The notes below the pieces were generated by a model. It searched no databases. It was not told the origin of the DNA and saw nothing but the letters and a program-made list of their open reading frames with translations. The translations under genes and the position numbers were made by a program. DNA of 35,780 bases from UBA5018 sp044375975. Its GTDB lineage: Bacteria > Cyanobacteriota > Cyanobacteriia > PCC-6307 > Cyanobiaceae. Positions 1-8,666 of this stretch are shown here, piece by piece. Every line of letters starts with the position of its first letter. Positions within the stretch are counted from its first letter, which is position 1. The stretch is from the NCBI GenBank assembly GCA_044375975.1, contig JBILLQ010000031.1:1-35780 (forward strand), read 5' to 3'.

Positions 1-124
1 AAACCCCTCCTGGTACTGGACTCTGCTCTGGGGCACCTGACCAATCTGCCATAGATCACCTGTACTACTTTAAGGGCTGGGCGGTGGTGCTGCCAGGGCG
101 TGCGGAGCTTTCTTGCTGATCAGG

Positions 125-169
<45 letters not shown>

Positions 170-289
170 TAGATTTGAAATCGGCAGTTGGGGAGCATCT
201 GAGAAACCGCCATTTCGTCCTCCTGGCCAGCTAATAGCTATGCGGCAGCAGGGCTCCAACGGCTGTGGCTCAGGTTTTTCAGAGCTTTC

Positions 290-1402
290 TTAGCGCAGGC
301 AGGCCATCGGATGGCGCGAGGCGAGGCCCAGGGCCTTGGCTACCCCCGGATGGCAGATGGCGCCAGCCACTGTGTTCAAACCAGAGAGCAGTTCGGGCCG
401 ATCGGTAACCGCCTCGCTGAGCCCCCGGCCCGCCATTACCAGGATGTAGGGCAGCGTCACGCTCATCAAGGCCTCGGTGGAGGTAAATGGCACCGCCCCT
501 GGCATATTGCCCACCGCGTAGTGCTGCACGCCATGGATGCAGTGCACCGGATCGGTATGGGTGGTTTCACGGCTGGTGGCGATGCAGCCCCCCTGGTCGA
601 TCGCCACATCCACGATCACCGAACCAGGTTTCATGCGCTGCACCAGCTCCTCGCTAACCAACCTGGGGGCGCGGCCGCCGGGCAGCAGCACCGCGCCAAT
701 CAGCAGATCGGCGCCAGGCACCAGCCGTTCGATCAGCCCGCTGCTGCTCACCAGGCTCACCAGGCGACCGCGGCGATCCGCCTCCAGGCTGCGCAATTTC
801 TGGGGGGAGCGATCCAGCAGGAACACCTCCGCATCCATCGCCGCCGCCACCCGAGCGGCATTCCAGCCCACGATGCCGGCCCCCAGCACCACCACCCTGG
901 CGGGCCGCACGCCGGTGCAACCACCCATCAAAATGCCGCGGCCGCCGTGGGGCTTCTCCAGCAGGTGGGCACCCACCTGGGCCGCCAGCCGACCGGCGAT
1001 CTCGCTCATCGGTGCCAGCAGCGGCAAGCTGCCGTCTTCCAGCTGCACCGTCTCGTAGGCCACGGCGGTGGTGCCCGCCGCCAACAGCGCCTTGCCCACC
1101 TCAGGGTAGGCAGCCAGATGCAGGTAGGTGAACAGCACCAGATCGGGCCGCAGGAAAGCGAACTCCTCCGGCTGGGGTTCCTTCACCTTCACCACCAGGT
1201 GGGCGGCCCAGGCCTCCTCGCGATCCACCAGCCGGGCGCCGCAGGCGGCGTAATCGGCGTCAGACATGCCGGCCCCAGCGCCGGCACCGGTCTGCACCCT
1301 CACCTCCATGCCCTGGCTCACCAGCTCCCGCACGCCATCGGGGGTGAGGGCCACCCGCTGCTCATCGGGCTTGATCTCCGTGGGCACGCCGATAGTGGCC
1401 AT
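290..1402 (-). CDS. ald: Alanine dehydrogenase
   Basis: NAD-dependent alanine dehydrogenase (L-alanine to pyruvate and ammonia, reversible), 370 aa from this start. The protein opens MATIGVPTEIKPDEQRVALT, typical of the AlaDH/PNT family, and has a Rossmann dinucleotide motif VLGAGIVG near residues 172-179. An in-frame ATG at 1441 would add 13 residues. I prefer 1402 because the family's conserved catalytic residues then fall at their usual numbers: K74 (VKVKEP), H95 (TYLHLA) and D269 (VAIDQGG). Neither start has a clear Shine-Dalgarno sequence. The gene follows nadE on the same strand by about 100 bases and may be the last gene of that operon. It ends with TAA. Confidence 0.95.
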   Translation of the reverse strand: MATIGVPTEIKPDEQRVALTPDGVRELVSQGMEVRVQTGAGAGAGMSDADYAACGARLVDREEAWAAHLVVKVKEPQPEEFAFLRPDLVLFTYLHLAAYPEVGKALLAAGTTAVAYETVQLEDGSLPLLAPMSEIAGRLAAQVGAHLLEKPHGGRGILMGGCTGVRPARVVVLGAGIVGWNAARVAAAMDAEVFLLDRSPQKLRSLEADRRGRLVSLVSSSGLIERLVPGADLLIGAVLLPGGRAPRLVSEELVQRMKPGSVIVDVAIDQGGCIATSRETTHTDPVHCIHGVQHYAVGNMPGAVPFTSTEALMSVTLPYILVMAGRGLSEAVTDRPELLSGLNTVAGAICHPGVAKALGLASRHPMACLR

Positions 1403-1501
1403 CGGGGAGGTGTAGGGAGCAGATCGGCCAGACACTGTCATCTAGCTAATCCAGGCAGCTGCCTCCACAATGGCCTGGCAACAGCTGATTTGCTGGCTAA
1501 G

Positions 1502-3472
1502 TCAGGCGGCGGCAATCGGCATCCGCCAACCGCTGCCAAACGCCCGACCGCTCACCTTCAGGGCCGGGGCGGCCTGGCGCCGTTTGAACTCCGATCGCCG
1601 CAGCAACTGCTGCACCCGCATCGCTAATTCCGGAGGGGAGCCGTGGGCGATCAACTCCTCCAGGCTCCAGTGCCGCTCGATGTAGGCCTTGAGTAACGGA
1701 TCGAGCACTGCGTAATCGGGCAGGCTGTCGCTATCGAGTTGGTCTGGTCGTAGTTCGGCACTGGGGGGCTTGTGGCGGATGGCCAAACCCACCAGTTCGC
1801 CGGTGGCGGGCAGGGCCAACTCCGCCCGACAATTAGCCGCCGCCGGTGAATCAATCCACTCGCAGAGACTAAACACGGTGGTTTTGTAAAGATCGCCGAT
1901 CACTGCCAGGCCGCCGTTCATGTCGCCGTAGAGGGTGCAGTAGCCCACCGCCAGCTCCGATTTATTGCCGGTGGATAGCAGCAGCTGGCCCCGCTGGTTG
2001 GCCACCGCCATCAACAGGGTGCCGCGAATGCGCGATTGCAGGTTTTCGGCGGTGACTCCCTGCGGCCCCGCCGGCAGGGCGGGCGCCAGGGCCCGATCAA
2101 AGCCGGCCATCAGCGGCTCAATTGGCAGGGTGGCCGTGGCGATGCCAAGCCTGCCGGCCAGGGCGGAGGCATCGTTAATCGAACCGGCGGAACTCCAGGG
2201 GGAGGGCATCAGCAGGGCCTGCACCTGATGGGCGCCGAGGGCCGCTGCGGCGATCACCGCCACCAGGGCTGAATCGATGCCGCCACTGAGACCCAACAGG
2301 GCCTGGCGAAAGCCACATTTGTGGGCGTAGTCGGCCACCCCCAGCACCAGGGCGCGCAACAGTTGCTCCTGGGGATCGGGCAACTCCAGCGACGGCGCTA
2401 TCACCAAGGGGATCGCTATGGGATTGATTGCTGGCGCACCGAGGGCCGTTTCATCGGGGGCTGCTGCACCGGCGGCTGTTGGACCCGTGGTTAGGACACC
2501 GGCGGCCGTTGCACCGGTGATTAATGCATCGGCTGGGGCCAATGGCGGTAATGGGGTTGGCGGATCCCAGCAGGCCAGCTGTTGGCGGCAACAGGCCAGT
2601 TGGCGCTCCAGGCTGCCGGCGGCATTGAGCACAAAACTGGCCCCGTCGAACACCAGCTCGTCGTTGCCGCCCACCTGATTTACGTAAAGCACCGCGCAGC
2701 CCAGGCGGCGGGCGGCACTGGCGGCCAGCTGCAATCGCAGGGCCGCCTTGCCCATGCCAAATGGCGATGCCGAGAGATTGATCAGTAGATCGATGCCCAG
2801 CGGTTGCAGCTCGCCGATTGGATCTGGAAAAGGCAGCTTGGCAATAGCCCGATCTAGACCAGACTGATTTGTAGAAATCTGATCTGAATTAGACCGATCC
2901 GAATTAGACTGATCTACGCCAGACCGATCTACACCAGACTGATCTACACCAAACAACTGGGAGTCGAGCCGCTGCTCCTCCACCCACAGGTCTTCGCAGA
3001 TGGTGATCCCCAGGCGCCAGCGGCGACCGCCGCGCACCAGGTCCAGCACCGCCGGGCTCTGGCCGGGGCGGAAGTAGCGACGTTCATCAAAGACGTCGTA
3101 GTTGGGCAACAGCCGCTTGCGCGCCACCGGCCGCCAGCCGCTGGCCTCCACCAGAGCGGCGGCATTGTGCAAATTCGGCAAACTGGCCAAGCCGCTGGCG
3201 GCGATCGGCTCCGCAAACCCCACCAGCACCGCCAGCTGCGGGCAACAGCTGGCCAAACCAGCCACCAGCTCTGTTAGGGCCTGCTGCTGGGCGGCGATCA
3301 GGGCCGGCCGCAGCAGCAGATCCCGGGGCGGATAGCCCCACAGCGACAACTCTGGAGTGAGCACCAGCTCGGCCCCCTGGTCGGCCGCCTGCCGGCAGGC
3401 CTGCAAAATTTGGCGGCCATTGCCGGCCAGGTCGCCCACCAGTGGATCGATCTGGGCCAGGGCGATGCGCAT
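1502..3472 (-). CDS. nadE: Glutamine-dependent NAD+ synthetase
   Basis: Last step of NAD biosynthesis: amidation of deamido-NAD with ATP and glutamine. The N-terminal nitrilase-type glutaminase domain shows its E-K-C triad (E41 in LTPELSLWGYPP, K119 in ARKRLLPNYDVFDE, C159 in ITICEDLW). The C-terminal synthetase has the PP-loop SGGIDS at 396-401 and STGNKSELAVGYCTLYGD further on. The start at 3472 (MRIALAQIDP) fits the family; the frame stays open upstream but that part overlaps nadD and looks non-coding. At 656 aa it is longer than the usual 540-580. The excess comes from a pentapeptide repeat insert (about 175-208) and an Ala/Thr/Pro-rich linker (about 315-356). It follows nadD after 23 bases. 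Confidence 0.95.
   Translation of the reverse strand: MRIALAQIDPLVGDLAGNGRQILQACRQAADQGAELVLTPELSLWGYPPRDLLLRPALIAAQQQALTELVAGLASCCPQLAVLVGFAEPIAASGLASLPNLHNAAALVEASGWRPVARKRLLPNYDVFDERRYFRPGQSPAVLDLVRGGRRWRLGITICEDLWVEEQRLDSQLFGVDQSGVDRSGVDQSNSDRSNSDQISTNQSGLDRAIAKLPFPDPIGELQPLGIDLLINLSASPFGMGKAALRLQLAASAARRLGCAVLYVNQVGGNDELVFDGASFVLNAAGSLERQLACCRQQLACWDPPTPLPPLAPADALITGATAAGVLTTGPTAAGAAAPDETALGAPAINPIAIPLVIAPSLELPDPQEQLLRALVLGVADYAHKCGFRQALLGLSGGIDSALVAVIAAAALGAHQVQALLMPSPWSSAGSINDASALAGRLGIATATLPIEPLMAGFDRALAPALPAGPQGVTAENLQSRIRGTLLMAVANQRGQLLLSTGNKSELAVGYCTLYGDMNGGLAVIGDLYKTTVFSLCEWIDSPAAANCRAELALPATGELVGLAIRHKPPSAELRPDQLDSDSLPDYAVLDPLLKAYIERHWSLEELIAHGSPPELAMRVQQLLRRSEFKRRQAAPALKVSGRAFGSGWRMPIAAA
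2861..2950. repeat. Six 15-bp tandem repeats inside nadE
   Basis: Six consecutive 15-base units, consensus AGACYGATCTACACC on the plus strand, from clean at the right end to worn at the left. On the coding (minus) strand they encode pentapeptides of the form GVDQS / GVDRS / NSDRS. The array sits in the glutaminase domain of nadE just after the catalytic cysteine region and keeps frame because the unit is a multiple of three. Confidence 0.92.
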
Positions 3473-3495
3473 CGATGCTGGCTGGCCCAGAGGGG

Positions 3496-4068
3496 TTACG
3501 GCACCTCGGACAACCCGTAAAGATTGTGCAGCAACAGCAGCGACCAGACCCCCGCCGGAATTTGATGGCGGTCGGGGCGATCGCGCAGCGCCGAGCTGGC
3601 GGTGGCTGGCACGGTGAGCGGCAGCAGCTCCAGCCGCGCCCCCAACCGCTCCAAGGCCGGCAGCTCCCCGGGCGCCAGCGGCCAACCCTGGCGCGGCGCG
3701 ATCGCCAATCGACAGCCGGCCAGCAGGGCATCCGCCTGCTTCCAGCGGTGGATCTGGCCCACCAGATCGCTGCCCACCACGAACACCAGCTCGCTGTGGG
3801 GCCAACGGGCAGCCGCCCGCCGCAGGGTTTCGATCGCCCAGGGACTGCTCAATTGCTGAACATGCTGGAGCCTGGGATTGGCGATCTCCGCCACCAGGGC
3901 CGCCAACATCTGACTGCGCAGCTCCAGGGGCGCACCATGGGATTTGATCGGGTTGTCGCTCGCCCAGGTGACCACCTGGGGAAACAGCTGCAGCAAGCCC
4001 TCCAGCAACAGCTGATGGCCGATGGTGGGGGGATCGGCGCTGGTGCCGAACAGGGCCAACTGCTGCAT
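3496..4068 (-). CDS. nadD: Nicotinate-nucleotide adenylyltransferase
   Basis: Converts nicotinate mononucleotide and ATP to deamido-NAD, the substrate of the NadE encoded immediately downstream. The 190-aa protein begins MQQLALFGTSADPPTIGH; residues 8-18 are the nucleotidyltransferase signature (family form GGxFDPxHxGH, here with Thr-Ile instead of His at one position). VVGSDLVGQIHRWKQ matches the family's GxDxxxxxxxWK region. The C-terminal ISSSxxR-type motif is replaced by ATASSALRDR. It lies 22 bases after the GTPase gene and 23 bases before nadE on the same strand, so nadD-nadE are probably co-transcribed. Confidence 0.9.
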   Translation of the reverse strand: MQQLALFGTSADPPTIGHQLLLEGLLQLFPQVVTWASDNPIKSHGAPLELRSQMLAALVAEIANPRLQHVQQLSSPWAIETLRRAAARWPHSELVFVVGSDLVGQIHRWKQADALLAGCRLAIAPRQGWPLAPGELPALERLGARLELLPLTVPATASSALRDRPDRHQIPAGVWSLLLLHNLYGLSEVP

Positions 4069-4090
4069 CTTTGTTTTTCTGCTCGGCGCC

Positions 4091-5509
4091 TCAGGGCAGC
4101 GGAGCCCTGCCCGGCTGTGGCTGGCGGCCCTGGGCCCCGGACCAACCGAGCAGCCACTGCCGCAACTGGGGATCAGTTTGCGCCAAGCGCCGCATCAGCG
4201 CCCCCGGGCTATGGCGGCGATTGGCACTGCGCAGCAGCGCCCTGGCCGCCAGGCGCCCGGTGAGCCGGGTGGTGTGCACGGCCAGGGCCACCTGGGCCAG
4301 GGCCACCGGTGCCGCCGGCGCCAGGCTGAGGCCAGCAGTGAGCGGTGCCGCCACCAGCAACAGCTGCTTGATGCCAGCAAGCAGGGTTTGAATCGCCAGC
4401 TGGGCGCCCGCCAACAGGCTGTTGTGGCCCGAGAGGCGGGCTGCCAGCTGACGGGCACTGGCACCCCCCAGGGGCAGGCCATAGAGCTGGGCCAGCTGCA
4501 CCACCAGGGCCGTATCGCAGGCCAGGCCAGCGGCCAGATCCAGCAGAGGCAAGGGATTGGCGGCGACGCCGGTGGCCTTTAGGGCCGCATAGCGGCCGAT
4601 CAGGCTGTCGGCGGCCTGGCGGCAAGACCTGAGCCGCTGCCGCTGCAGGGCCTGCTGCAACCGCTCTGCCGCAGCCAGGGAATTGAGGGCCAGCAGCAGC
4701 ACTCCCTGGTCTGTGAGCAGCTCGATCAACCGCTGGCGCAGCGGCTCGATGCGGGGCGGCCTGGGTCGAGAGCGCACCCGACCATCGGCCAACAGTTCGG
4801 CCTGGCGCGGCGCGGCGGCCACGGCAATCGGCTCCAGCGCCAGGGCGGCTGGTAAACGGCTGCGAATGCTGGCGATCAGCTGTTGGAGCTCGGCGGCGGG
4901 CCAGCAGTCGCAGCGGTTGAGCACAAGTAATAGCGGCTTGCCACTGGCCGCCAGGGGAACGATCGCCTCCAGCTCAACGCTACTGAGGTCGGCATCGATC
5001 ACCAAGATCACCAGATCGGCCCCCAGGGCCACCCGCGCCGCCAACCGGGCCCGACCGGGGGCGGCAATTTCGTCGATGCCCGGGGTATCCACCAGTTCCA
5101 GCCCATCAAGGCCAGGGATCGGCTGCAGCCAAGGAGCAATCTGCTGACGCCTTGTGCAACCGTGGGCCACGTCGGTGGCGAACAACGGCTCGCCCAGCAG
5201 GGCATTGAGCAGGCTCGACTTACCCACCCCCACCCGCCCGAACACCGCCAGCCGCAGCTGACGCCGTTGCAGGCGCCGCAGCTGGCGCTCCAGATGGGCC
5301 AACTGACCGGCAAACAACGACCGCTCGCGACCGCTGAGGGTCAAGCCGCTGCACCAATGCTCCAACAGCAGGCGGCAGCGTTCAGCCGTGGCCGGGGGCT
5401 GCTGGCCCATCTCAGTTGCCCCCGCTGCCGTTGGGCACTTCGCAGTTAAACCCACTGCGGTTGAGCCCAGCGCAGTTGAGCAAACCCTTGATGAAGCCGC
5501 AGTTGACAC
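4091..5509 (-). CDS. Era-like GTPase with C-terminal DUF697-type region
   Basis: TRAFAC-class GTPase of 472 aa. Visible motifs are G1 GRVGVGKSS (91-99), G3 DTPG (141-144) and G4 NRCD (198-201, a variant of NKxD). The C-terminal part has hydrophobic Ala/Leu-rich segments (for example around LVAAPLTAGLSLAPAAPVAL) as in cyanobacterial DUF697 GTPases, which suggests membrane association. The first 33 residues are pentads built on TAxGx (TALGS, TAVGL, TAKCP, TAAGA) from a 15-bp repeat. The folded protein may begin at Met34 (ATG at 5410), in which case the repeats are leader sequence. It is first in the run GTPase-nadD-nadE-ald. The cellular role is unknown. Confidence 0.85.
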   Translation of the reverse strand: MSTAASSRVCSTALGSTAVGLTAKCPTAAGATEMGQQPPATAERCRLLLEHWCSGLTLSGRERSLFAGQLAHLERQLRRLQRRQLRLAVFGRVGVGKSSLLNALLGEPLFATDVAHGCTRRQQIAPWLQPIPGLDGLELVDTPGIDEIAAPGRARLAARVALGADLVILVIDADLSSVELEAIVPLAASGKPLLLVLNRCDCWPAAELQQLIASIRSRLPAALALEPIAVAAAPRQAELLADGRVRSRPRPPRIEPLRQRLIELLTDQGVLLLALNSLAAAERLQQALQRQRLRSCRQAADSLIGRYAALKATGVAANPLPLLDLAAGLACDTALVVQLAQLYGLPLGGASARQLAARLSGHNSLLAGAQLAIQTLLAGIKQLLLVAAPLTAGLSLAPAAPVALAQVALAVHTTRLTGRLAARALLRSANRRHSPGALMRRLAQTDPQLRQWLLGWSGAQGRQPQPGRAPLP

Positions 5510-5520
5510 AGCTGAACTGG
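5411..5520. repeat. 15-bp-period degenerate repeats at the 5' end of the GTPase gene
   Basis: About seven degenerate units with a 15-base period containing CGCAGTTGA-like cores on the plus strand (for example ACTGCGGTTGAGCCC then AGCGCAGTTGAGCAA). Translated on the minus strand they give TA-x-G-x pentads. Same period as the array in nadE but a different sequence. Confidence 0.75.
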
Positions 5521-5877
5521 ATTACCAACTGCTGCCGCCGCGATCTGGTCTCCATTTAATTCGGTTTCTGATCCTCGGTTTCTGATCCACAGCCTTCACT
5601 CAGAGCTTCCCTCGCCTTACGAATACCTAGGCCCGAGGAGCCCTGACCTTACGGATTCCAGGTCTACAGATCCCTGCTACCGGATACCAGGTCATAGGGG
5701 TCACAGTTCATACAGATCCCAGGCCCTACGCAATGCAGCCGCCCATACGGATCCCGGGGCGCTGCGCATCGCCGCCAGCTCTTTAACCGCCGCCACCCAT
5801 TCGCAACGCAGCCGCCTTTCGCAACGCAGCGGCCCATTGGGCTGTTCCACACTGGTGCCACCTAAGCCCTGCCCCCT
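5510..5877. repeat. Intergenic region with degenerate TACGGATNCCAGG repeats
   Basis: No gene is supported in these 368 bases between the divergent GTPase and pepP genes. From about 5618 to 5759 there is a family of imperfect copies of TAC(A/G)GATNCCAGGTC: at 5650, 5665, 5678, 5711 and 5746, with a worn copy at 5618. Spacing is irregular, at 13 to 35 bases. Two CGCAACGCAGC copies follow near 5800-5830. Both divergent promoters must lie here, but I see no convincing -35/-10 pair. Confidence 0.7.
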
Positions 5878-7203
5878 GTGCCTACGGCGCTGCCTGCCTC
5901 CGTTTACGCCCAGCGGCGGGCGCGTTTCTTGCAGCAGCTGGGCGGGGTGGCGGCCGTGATCCCGGCGGCGCCGCTGGTGACCCATCACGCCGACTGTGAA
6001 TGGCCGTTCCGGCAAAACTCCGACTTCTGGTATCTCACCGGATTCGATGAGCCCGATGCGGTGGCCCTGTTCCTGCCCCACCGCCAGGACAACCAATTCG
6101 TGCTGTTCGTGGCGGCCAAAGAAGCCACCGCCGAGGTGTGGCATGGCTTCCGCTGGGGCACCGAGGGGGCCGTGGCCCAATTCGGCGCCGAACTAGCCCA
6201 TCCAATCGGCGAGCTACCCCAGCGATTGGCGGAATACCTGCAGGGGGCGGAGGGGATCGCCTTTCGCGTGGGCAAACACCCCAAGGTGGAGCCCCTGGTG
6301 CTGCAGGCCTGGGCCCAACAGCTAGACCGCGCCCCCCGCAGCGGCAAAGCAGCCCTGGGGCTGGTGGCCCCCTGTCCGCTGCTGCATGAGCTGCGGCTGC
6401 GCAAGGAAGCGGAAGAACTGGATCTGTTGCGGGAGGCTTGCCGCATCTCGGCGGAGGCCCATGAGCTGGCCCGCCAGGTGGCCCGGCCCGGCCTCAGCGA
6501 ACGCCAGGTGCAGGCGGTGATCGAACAGCACTTCATGGAGCAAGGGGCCCGCGGCACCGCCTATGGCTCGATAGTGGCCGGCGGCGACAACGCCTGCGTG
6601 CTCCACTACACCGCCAACAGCGCCCGCTTAAATGCCGGCGAGCTGCTGCTGATCGATGCCGGCTGCAGCCTGAACGACTACTACAACGGCGACATCACCC
6701 GCACCTTTCCGATCGACGGTCGCTTCAGTGGCGAACAGCGGGCCCTCTACGAGCTGGTGCTGGCCGCCCAGGAGGCGGCGGTGGCGGCGGTGGGGCCGGG
6801 CCAGACCGCCGAGGCGGTGCATGGCACGGCGGTGCGGGTGCTGGTGGAGGGCCTGAGGCAGCTGGGCCTGCTGGTGGGCGAAGTGGACGGCCTGATCGAA
6901 CAGGGGGCCTACCGGCACCTGTACATGCACCGCACCGGCCACTGGCTGGGGCTGGATGTCCACGACGTGGGTGCCTACCGGCTCGGCGAACACCCCGTGC
7001 AACTGGAGCCGGGCATGGTGCTCACCGTGGAGCCAGGCCTCTACGTGAGTGATCGACTGCCGGTGCCGGAGGGCCAGCCCGCCATTCACCCGCGCTGGAA
7101 GGGGATTGGCATCCGCATAGAAGACGACGTGGCCGTAACCGACCATGGCCGCGAGGTGCTCACCGCATCGGCCCTCAAAAGCGTGGCGGCGATGGAACGC
7201 TGA
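5878..7203 (+). CDS. pepP: Xaa-Pro aminopeptidase (M24B)
   Basis: Cytoplasmic metallopeptidase removing N-terminal residues before proline; 441 aa with a GTG start. The N-terminal creatinase-like domain includes the FRQNSDFWYLTGFDEPDA stretch typical of aminopeptidase P. The pita-bread domain carries the dinuclear metal ligands: two Asp near 260 and 271 (LIDAGCSLNDYYNGDITRTF), His near 355 (HRTGHWLGLDVHD), Glu near 385 (LTVEPGLY) and Glu near 414 (GIRIEDD). Length and order are normal. The GTG is used because no in-frame ATG lies between it and the conserved domain, and upstream sequence is repeat-rich non-coding DNA. Confidence 0.94.
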   Translation: MPTALPASVYAQRRARFLQQLGGVAAVIPAAPLVTHHADCEWPFRQNSDFWYLTGFDEPDAVALFLPHRQDNQFVLFVAAKEATAEVWHGFRWGTEGAVAQFGAELAHPIGELPQRLAEYLQGAEGIAFRVGKHPKVEPLVLQAWAQQLDRAPRSGKAALGLVAPCPLLHELRLRKEAEELDLLREACRISAEAHELARQVARPGLSERQVQAVIEQHFMEQGARGTAYGSIVAGGDNACVLHYTANSARLNAGELLLIDAGCSLNDYYNGDITRTFPIDGRFSGEQRALYELVLAAQEAAVAAVGPGQTAEAVHGTAVRVLVEGLRQLGLLVGEVDGLIEQGAYRHLYMHRTGHWLGLDVHDVGAYRLGEHPVQLEPGMVLTVEPGLYVSDRLPVPEGQPAIHPRWKGIGIRIEDDVAVTDHGREVLTASALKSVAAMER

Positions 7204-7260
7204 GCCATTTAGCGATGAGCCACTGAGCGCTCAGCCACTAAGCCCTCAGGCTAAGAGTTG
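7201..7260. repeat. Four 15-bp tandem repeats between pepP and the HAD gene
   Basis: Four adjacent 15-base units: TGAGCCATTTAGCGA, TGAGCCACTGAGCGC, TCAGCCACTAAGCCC and TCAGGCTAAGAGTTG. The first contains the pepP stop codon, and the last contains the stop codon of the convergent HAD gene. No hairpin terminator is evident between these two genes. Confidence 0.85.
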
Positions 7261-8001
7261 CAAAAGCTGCTCCTGCACGGCGCTGGTGGCTGGGATCACG
7301 GCATCGGCGCCGGCCTGCCACAGCTGCTCTTCGTAGGCGGCGCGAGCGGCGGGGTTGGTGTGCAGATGGGGCGGGGCCACCGCCATTGCATAAAAACGCT
7401 GGCCGGGGCAGGCTTGGCGGGCCCTGAGCACCGTGTGCACATCGGCCACCGTGTCGCCCAGGTAGGCCACCGGCGGCGCACTCTCCCCGAGAGGGGCACC
7501 AGCAAGTTCGGCGGCCAGGCGCAACAGACCGGTGGGATCTGGCTTGTCGGGGGCATCGCCCATGGCGATCAGGGGAGCCTGGCCGAGGGCCAGCCGTTGT
7601 TGGAGCACGTAGCGGGCGGAGGGGGGCTCCGCACCGCTCACAAACCCCCAAGCAAAATCCGCCGCCGAGAGGGCAGCGAAAAAAGCCGGTTCCACCAGCA
7701 GCGGTTCAGTGCCGATGAAGCCGCGCCAGTGGCTGGGATCTCCCTCGGGATCGCCGCCGAAATAGAAGCCGCTAAACACCTCCACCAGCGCCTCAAAGCC
7801 CGGCAGCGTCTGAACACCATGGCGGCGCAGCAGCTCCAGGCTGGCCTGCCAGTCGTTGTTCCAGGAGCCCTCCGATTTCAGGGCATCAATGCAGGCTGGA
7901 TCTGGCCGCCAACCGCTGTAGTGATGCACCGTTTCAGCCAGGGCGCGGCGGTAGCTGCCGCCGACATCCCGGATCACGCCATCGATGTCAAACAGCAGCA
8001 C
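7246..8001 (-). CDS. HAD-superfamily hydrolase (IA subfamily)
   Basis: Predicted phosphatase of 251 aa. Motif I is FDIDGVIRDVGGSYRRA near the N-terminus, with the nucleophile Asp followed by the general acid two residues on. Motif II/III are seen as SGAEPPSARYVLQ and DAPDKPDPTGLL (Lys), and motif IV as AYLGDTVADVHT. The overall look fits the uncharacterised cyanobacterial HAD-IA group annotated as TIGR01548-like; the substrate is unknown. It converges on pepP and diverges from the PSRP-3 gene, with about 90 bases between the two starts. Confidence 0.88.
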   Translation of the reverse strand: MLLFDIDGVIRDVGGSYRRALAETVHHYSGWRPDPACIDALKSEGSWNNDWQASLELLRRHGVQTLPGFEALVEVFSGFYFGGDPEGDPSHWRGFIGTEPLLVEPAFFAALSAADFAWGFVSGAEPPSARYVLQQRLALGQAPLIAMGDAPDKPDPTGLLRLAAELAGAPLGESAPPVAYLGDTVADVHTVLRARQACPGQRFYAMAVAPPHLHTNPAARAAYEEQLWQAGADAVIPATSAVQEQLLQLLA

Positions 8002-8090
8002 GGCGCTCGGCTGGCGTGCGGGGCCCAGGGATCTGCGGCGAAGCGACTGGTAGGTTAGCTGTTTGACACTTTGCCTTGGGCGACACCACC

Positions 8091-8561
8091 ATGACAGCCA
8101 CCGAGAGCGCTATCGGCGCTGAGATCAGCGACGAGCCATTGGTGGCTGCGGCTGACGACACCACCCAGGGGCGTCCGGTGATGCGTGGTGGTAGCGCCGC
8201 TCTGGCCACCGCCACCATCGACGAAGACGGCGTTCCCTCCGGATACACCCCCAAAGCCGACGAAGGTCGCTTCCTGCTCAAGATCCTCTGGCTGCCCGAC
8301 AACGTCGCCCTGGCCGTAGACCAGATCGTGGGCGGCGGCCCCAGCCCCCTCACCGCCTACTTCTTCTGGCCCCGGGAAGACGCCTGGGAAACGCTCAAAA
8401 CCGAACTGGAAGGCAAGAGCTGGATCACCGACAACGAGCGCGTTGAAGTGCTCAACAAGGCCACCGAAGTGATCAACTACTGGCAAGAAGAAGGCAAGGG
8501 CAAGAGCCTGGAAGAGGCCAAGCTCAAATTCCCCGACGTCACCTTCTGCGGTACCGCTTGA
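8091..8561 (+). CDS. 30S ribosomal protein PSRP-3 / Ycf65
   Basis: 156-aa protein whose C-terminal 100 residues match the plastid-specific ribosomal protein 3 (Ycf65) family: RFLLKILWLPDNVALAVDQ, then PLTAYFFWPREDAWE, then the Glu/Lys-rich tail with FPDVTFCGTA. It binds the small ribosomal subunit in cyanobacteria and plastids. The N-terminal 60 residues are acidic, low in complexity and longer than in plastid versions. The ATG at 8091 is preferred over an upstream TTG five codons earlier. A strong terminator follows at 8639. Confidence 0.9.
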   Translation: MTATESAIGAEISDEPLVAAADDTTQGRPVMRGGSAALATATIDEDGVPSGYTPKADEGRFLLKILWLPDNVALAVDQIVGGGPSPLTAYFFWPREDAWETLKTELEGKSWITDNERVEVLNKATEVINYWQEEGKGKSLEEAKLKFPDVTFCGTA

Positions 8562-8638
8562 TTCGGCTGGTGTTTTTGCGGCCGTTTTTTAGGCGATTTA
8601 TACCTGAAACGATTGATTGCTCTTAGGGTATTTATTGC

Positions 8639-8666
8639 AAAAAGCGCCCTGCAGGGCGCTTTTTTA
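8639..8666 (+). terminator. Rho-independent terminator after PSRP-3
   Basis: Perfect GC-rich palindrome AGCGCCCTGCAGGGCGCT flanked by A-run and T-run, about 80 bases after the PSRP-3 stop. Because both flanks are A/T runs it could act in either direction; only the plus strand has an adjacent gene to terminate. Confidence 0.92.

Noticed and set aside
311..1627. Long plus-strand frame of 438 codons opposite ald
   Set aside because: It is His/Gln-rich and without a domain; ald on the other strand has clear catalytic residues and normal length.
3473..3805. N-terminal extension of the nadE frame
   Set aside because: It overlaps nadD, is Ala/Gly/Arg-rich and lacks homology; NadE begins at MRIALAQIDP.
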